Assembly (NCBI RefSeq): GCF_001577835.2
Contig: NC_029516.1
Coordinates: forward strand, 50,652,186-50,716,185
Source of the DNA: Coturnix japonica
Lineage: Eukaryota; Chordata; Aves; Galliformes; Phasianidae
Direction of reading: 5' to 3'
DNA length: 64,000 nt
In this document: piece by piece, positions 61,301-64,000 of the stretch
Layout of the letters: each line of letters opens with the position of its first letter
Numbering within the stretch: position 1 is the stretch's first letter
The notes under the pieces: generated by a model
Told to the model about the DNA's origin: nothing
Databases searched by the model: none
What the model saw: the letters and a program-made list of their open reading frames with translations, nothing else
Made by a program: the position numbers and the translations under genes

Positions 61301-64000
61301 GGAAGTGCTGTATTTCTTGAGTTTTCGTTTATTAATTGCCAAAAAATTATTAATTTGGCAATGGTTGTCTTTTTGTATATATACATTTTCCTAATTGAAG
61401 GTGATCTTGCATGTCTTTATAGATCCAAGTGTTGTTGTTCTATAAGGATCCATGAAGTCAAACTCATCTGGGCTACTCTTCGTGGCCCTCAGTGTCCTGT
61501 GCAATGCTCCCAAATACTGTCTATACTCAACACTCAGCAGATCTTCATGTAGCCACAAGGAAACTGTCCTTACTGGTTCCTACCTGAATGTGCATTTGCT
61601 TAGCATGAAGGATTAGGAATGTTTTTCTAAATGCTCAAAATTTGCTGGCTCAATAGTCTGGCTTTTTATTTCCCTGTCAAACCAGAGGAGTGTTTACTGA
61701 GGGAAGCTTTCACTTTTTCTTGCTGATCCACAAAATAGCTTTTCTAAGTGAGTGAGGCTTCTTTTCCTTTATTGAAATACATTTGGAATTCAGCTGCAAC
61801 CCCTATCATTCAACTTCATTCAAGATTAGCGTGTACTTGCGTGTTCAGGGGTGGCGGAAAGGGTTAAATAGCTTCATTTTATAAAGATTGCAGTTATTCA
61901 AATGCTCATGCAATAAATAACCACTGGCATCCAAGAGGATGTTGGGTATTCGATGACCTCTGCCTTGTATTTCAGGCACAAGTCGAACACCTGTGTTATT
62001 GCTTAGGGATTAAGCTCTTCATATTTTTCCCAGAAGCTGATTCTTCCTACTAACAGCTGCAGCTAACACAGAAGACAACAAATGTTAAGACTTCTGTAGA
62101 CTGGACTTTCTCTGCCGACCCTCAGCTTCTTCTGGAAACATTTATTTTGGAAACATTCAGCCACTGGTTTGTGTACATATTGCTTTTACACAAAGCAAAT
62201 ATGCCTTAGGAATCCAAATAGAAGTGAGCATCAGAAAATAAGGCAATATAATCAATCCGTCAGGGAGATCCCCAATGAAATTGCCTGCAGCAGGCAGCAA
62301 TTTAAATGCAGCGACTTTTAGCAGAAACACTTCTGTACAGGAGATAAGAGCTGTGGCTAATGGAGAGAATTTCAGATGCTTCAGTGCTGCTTTGGTTTCA
62401 TGTTGTTTTCCTGACTCTTATAAATTTACATCTATGTGGAAAGCACAGGAAACCCTCTAGCACTGCAAACATTGTACTAAGTTGTTATATAAATAGAAGG
62501 CATGTTTGCAGAACACAGCAAGTGCTTCTCCTGTTCGACGTAATGGTGGTAAGACCTCAACTGGAAACACTTGGCCTAACTGAGAGCCTCAGAATGAAAA
62601 CTTCGAGTATCACCAGAGGTCTCACAATGTAGCCTAGGAAGACAGATAAGAAGAAATGGGATTTACTTCTGGAGAATGTTAATAAAAAGTGACTTGATAA
62701 GTCTCTGTGCACTTGAAAGGCTGCTGCAAAGGTGAAAGGAATGATACTTTGTCTGTGATGGGTAGACTAAGAAGTAGATTCAGATTATGGTAAAAGAGAT
62801 CCAGGTTAATCACAATGGAAAACCTAAAGCAAAAAGAGATAATCGTGAGAGCAGAACAGCTTGGGTAGATCTTGGTGTTTTCAGCCTTGGAGGTCAACCA
62901 GGAGTTGCAGCTGACCTTATTCAACCTCTAGTCATTTATTTTAGAAACTGAATATTAAAAGAAAATCAGGCCCTGTTTTTATATATTGATTTTTCAAAAC
63001 GGAGTACTGTGCCATAACGTGACCTTACTTGGAGCAGCAGCAGCTCTCTGCCTTTCAAGAACTCAGCCTTGAACCACAGTATTTTCCCTCTGGTTTGGTT
63101 TGGGATTACTGCCTCGACTGCTGGTCAGCTCACCCGAGGCACCGTTTTGTAGTGCTTGCAGGCACTCATTCACAGAGAATCACCGCTTTGCTGGGGCAAG
63201 GTGATTGTTATCTAGCCCAGTGCTAAGCAGCAGAGCTGTAAAAGCCTCAGGGAAGACACAGCAATGGGCTCACCTTGAACACTGCAAGCCTGGAACATCA
63301 GTATTCTACTAGGCTGAGGTGCAGTATTTCAGCTTTCTGAGCTTTTTTATATGGAGTAACCCTATTTTGTACTGATCTCGCAGCCCCTTGTTCTTGTGTG
63401 CTCTCAAGGGTGTGTTTTATTAGCCTGAAGTTCTCTCTGGTATTGCTTTCCACCCTCCTCCCATTCTGAACACCACGTGCACACAGTAAAAAGAGACACG
63501 TAAAGGAAGCACAGTGCTTTGTTTTTGCTTTAGTTCTACTTGTTTAAAGTCTTCCTCTTACAGTGCATTGTGAAAACTCCTCTGGGAATATGACAGTGTA
63601 ATGATGCAAATAACCCTGTCATATGACTAAGGCTCTCTGTTGCTGGATTCCAAGACAGCAAAGCAAAACGTCTAACAAGTCTTGCTGTGGATGCCATAGA
63701 CAGCTTCATTCTGAGTGCAGATGGCTCTTCAATTCCCTAATGGGAATTATTGGGTCCTTATTAGCATTTTACAAAGATTACTGTTAAACTGACAGCCCTC
63801 CTGATTGTTCAGAGGCCAAGTGCTCAGCCAGTAATCAATGGACACACCATAAGCATTGACCTCTCTGAGAGCATTTAAAGTAGTATTCCCTACTGTGAAC
63901 CCTCTCCTCCACCTACTTCCATTTTCCCATATTCTAACAAATAATAATCTAACGCATCCTCATCTCACATCCTCATAGGGAAGGAAATGTTGATTATTTG
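58389..64000. other. No gene seen
   Basis: Poly-A at 59226-59242 and poly-T at 60257-60273, with no named repeat and no supported exon. The first coding exon of MICAL3, expected next by synteny, is not present: its long conserved N-terminal frame is absent from both strands. Confidence 0.5.

Overview
The window reads as bird DNA, most likely from a galliform such as chicken. It is full of CR1 LINE 3' ends, has no Alu- or B1-type SINEs, and carries the USP18 - TUBA8 - PEX26 gene block. That block matches human 22q11.21 in order and relative orientation. The species cannot be fixed from the sequence alone.

Layout, with all recognised genes on the minus strand. (1) Bases 1-8400 are gene-poor; the one coding fossil is an isolated aldo-keto reductase exon at 2298-2414. 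(2) Bases about 8.4-18.6 kb hold USP18, an interferon-induced ubiquitin-like protease. Ten coding exons join into an uninterrupted 365-codon frame, and two interferon-stimulated response elements lie just upstream of the likely first exon. (3) Bases 21.4-26.7 kb hold one TUBA8-type alpha-tubulin gene and 31.3-35.8 kb a second. This is a tandem pair with identical exon phases but an uneven pattern of similarity, with near-identical patches beside diverged ones. Three CR1 pieces, two copies of an unusual tRNA-dimer/CR1-tailed SINE and fragments of an LTR-like repeat lie around them. (4) Bases 39.3-42.84 kb hold PEX26, complete in five coding exons (304 codons), starting in a CpG island with a ZNF143-type site. 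(5) Bases 43-64 kb contain no gene I can recognise. They hold a second ZNF143-type promoter-like site (44.4 kb), a short open frame with one hydrophobic segment (46.9 kb), a possible charged-peptide exon (47.7 kb), a perfect RFX X-box (58.4 kb) and scattered CR1. By synteny MICAL3 would be expected beyond the right edge.

The genes are neighbours by ancestry rather than one pathway. USP18 damps interferon signalling and can cleave ISG15. TUBA8 proteins are microtubule subunits. PEX26 anchors the PEX1/PEX6 ATPase on peroxisomes. The most unusual items are the dimeric tRNA-headed, CR1-tailed SINE (29790-29973 and 36080-36258), the mosaic TUBA8 pair, and the odd residues of the second TUBA8 copy.
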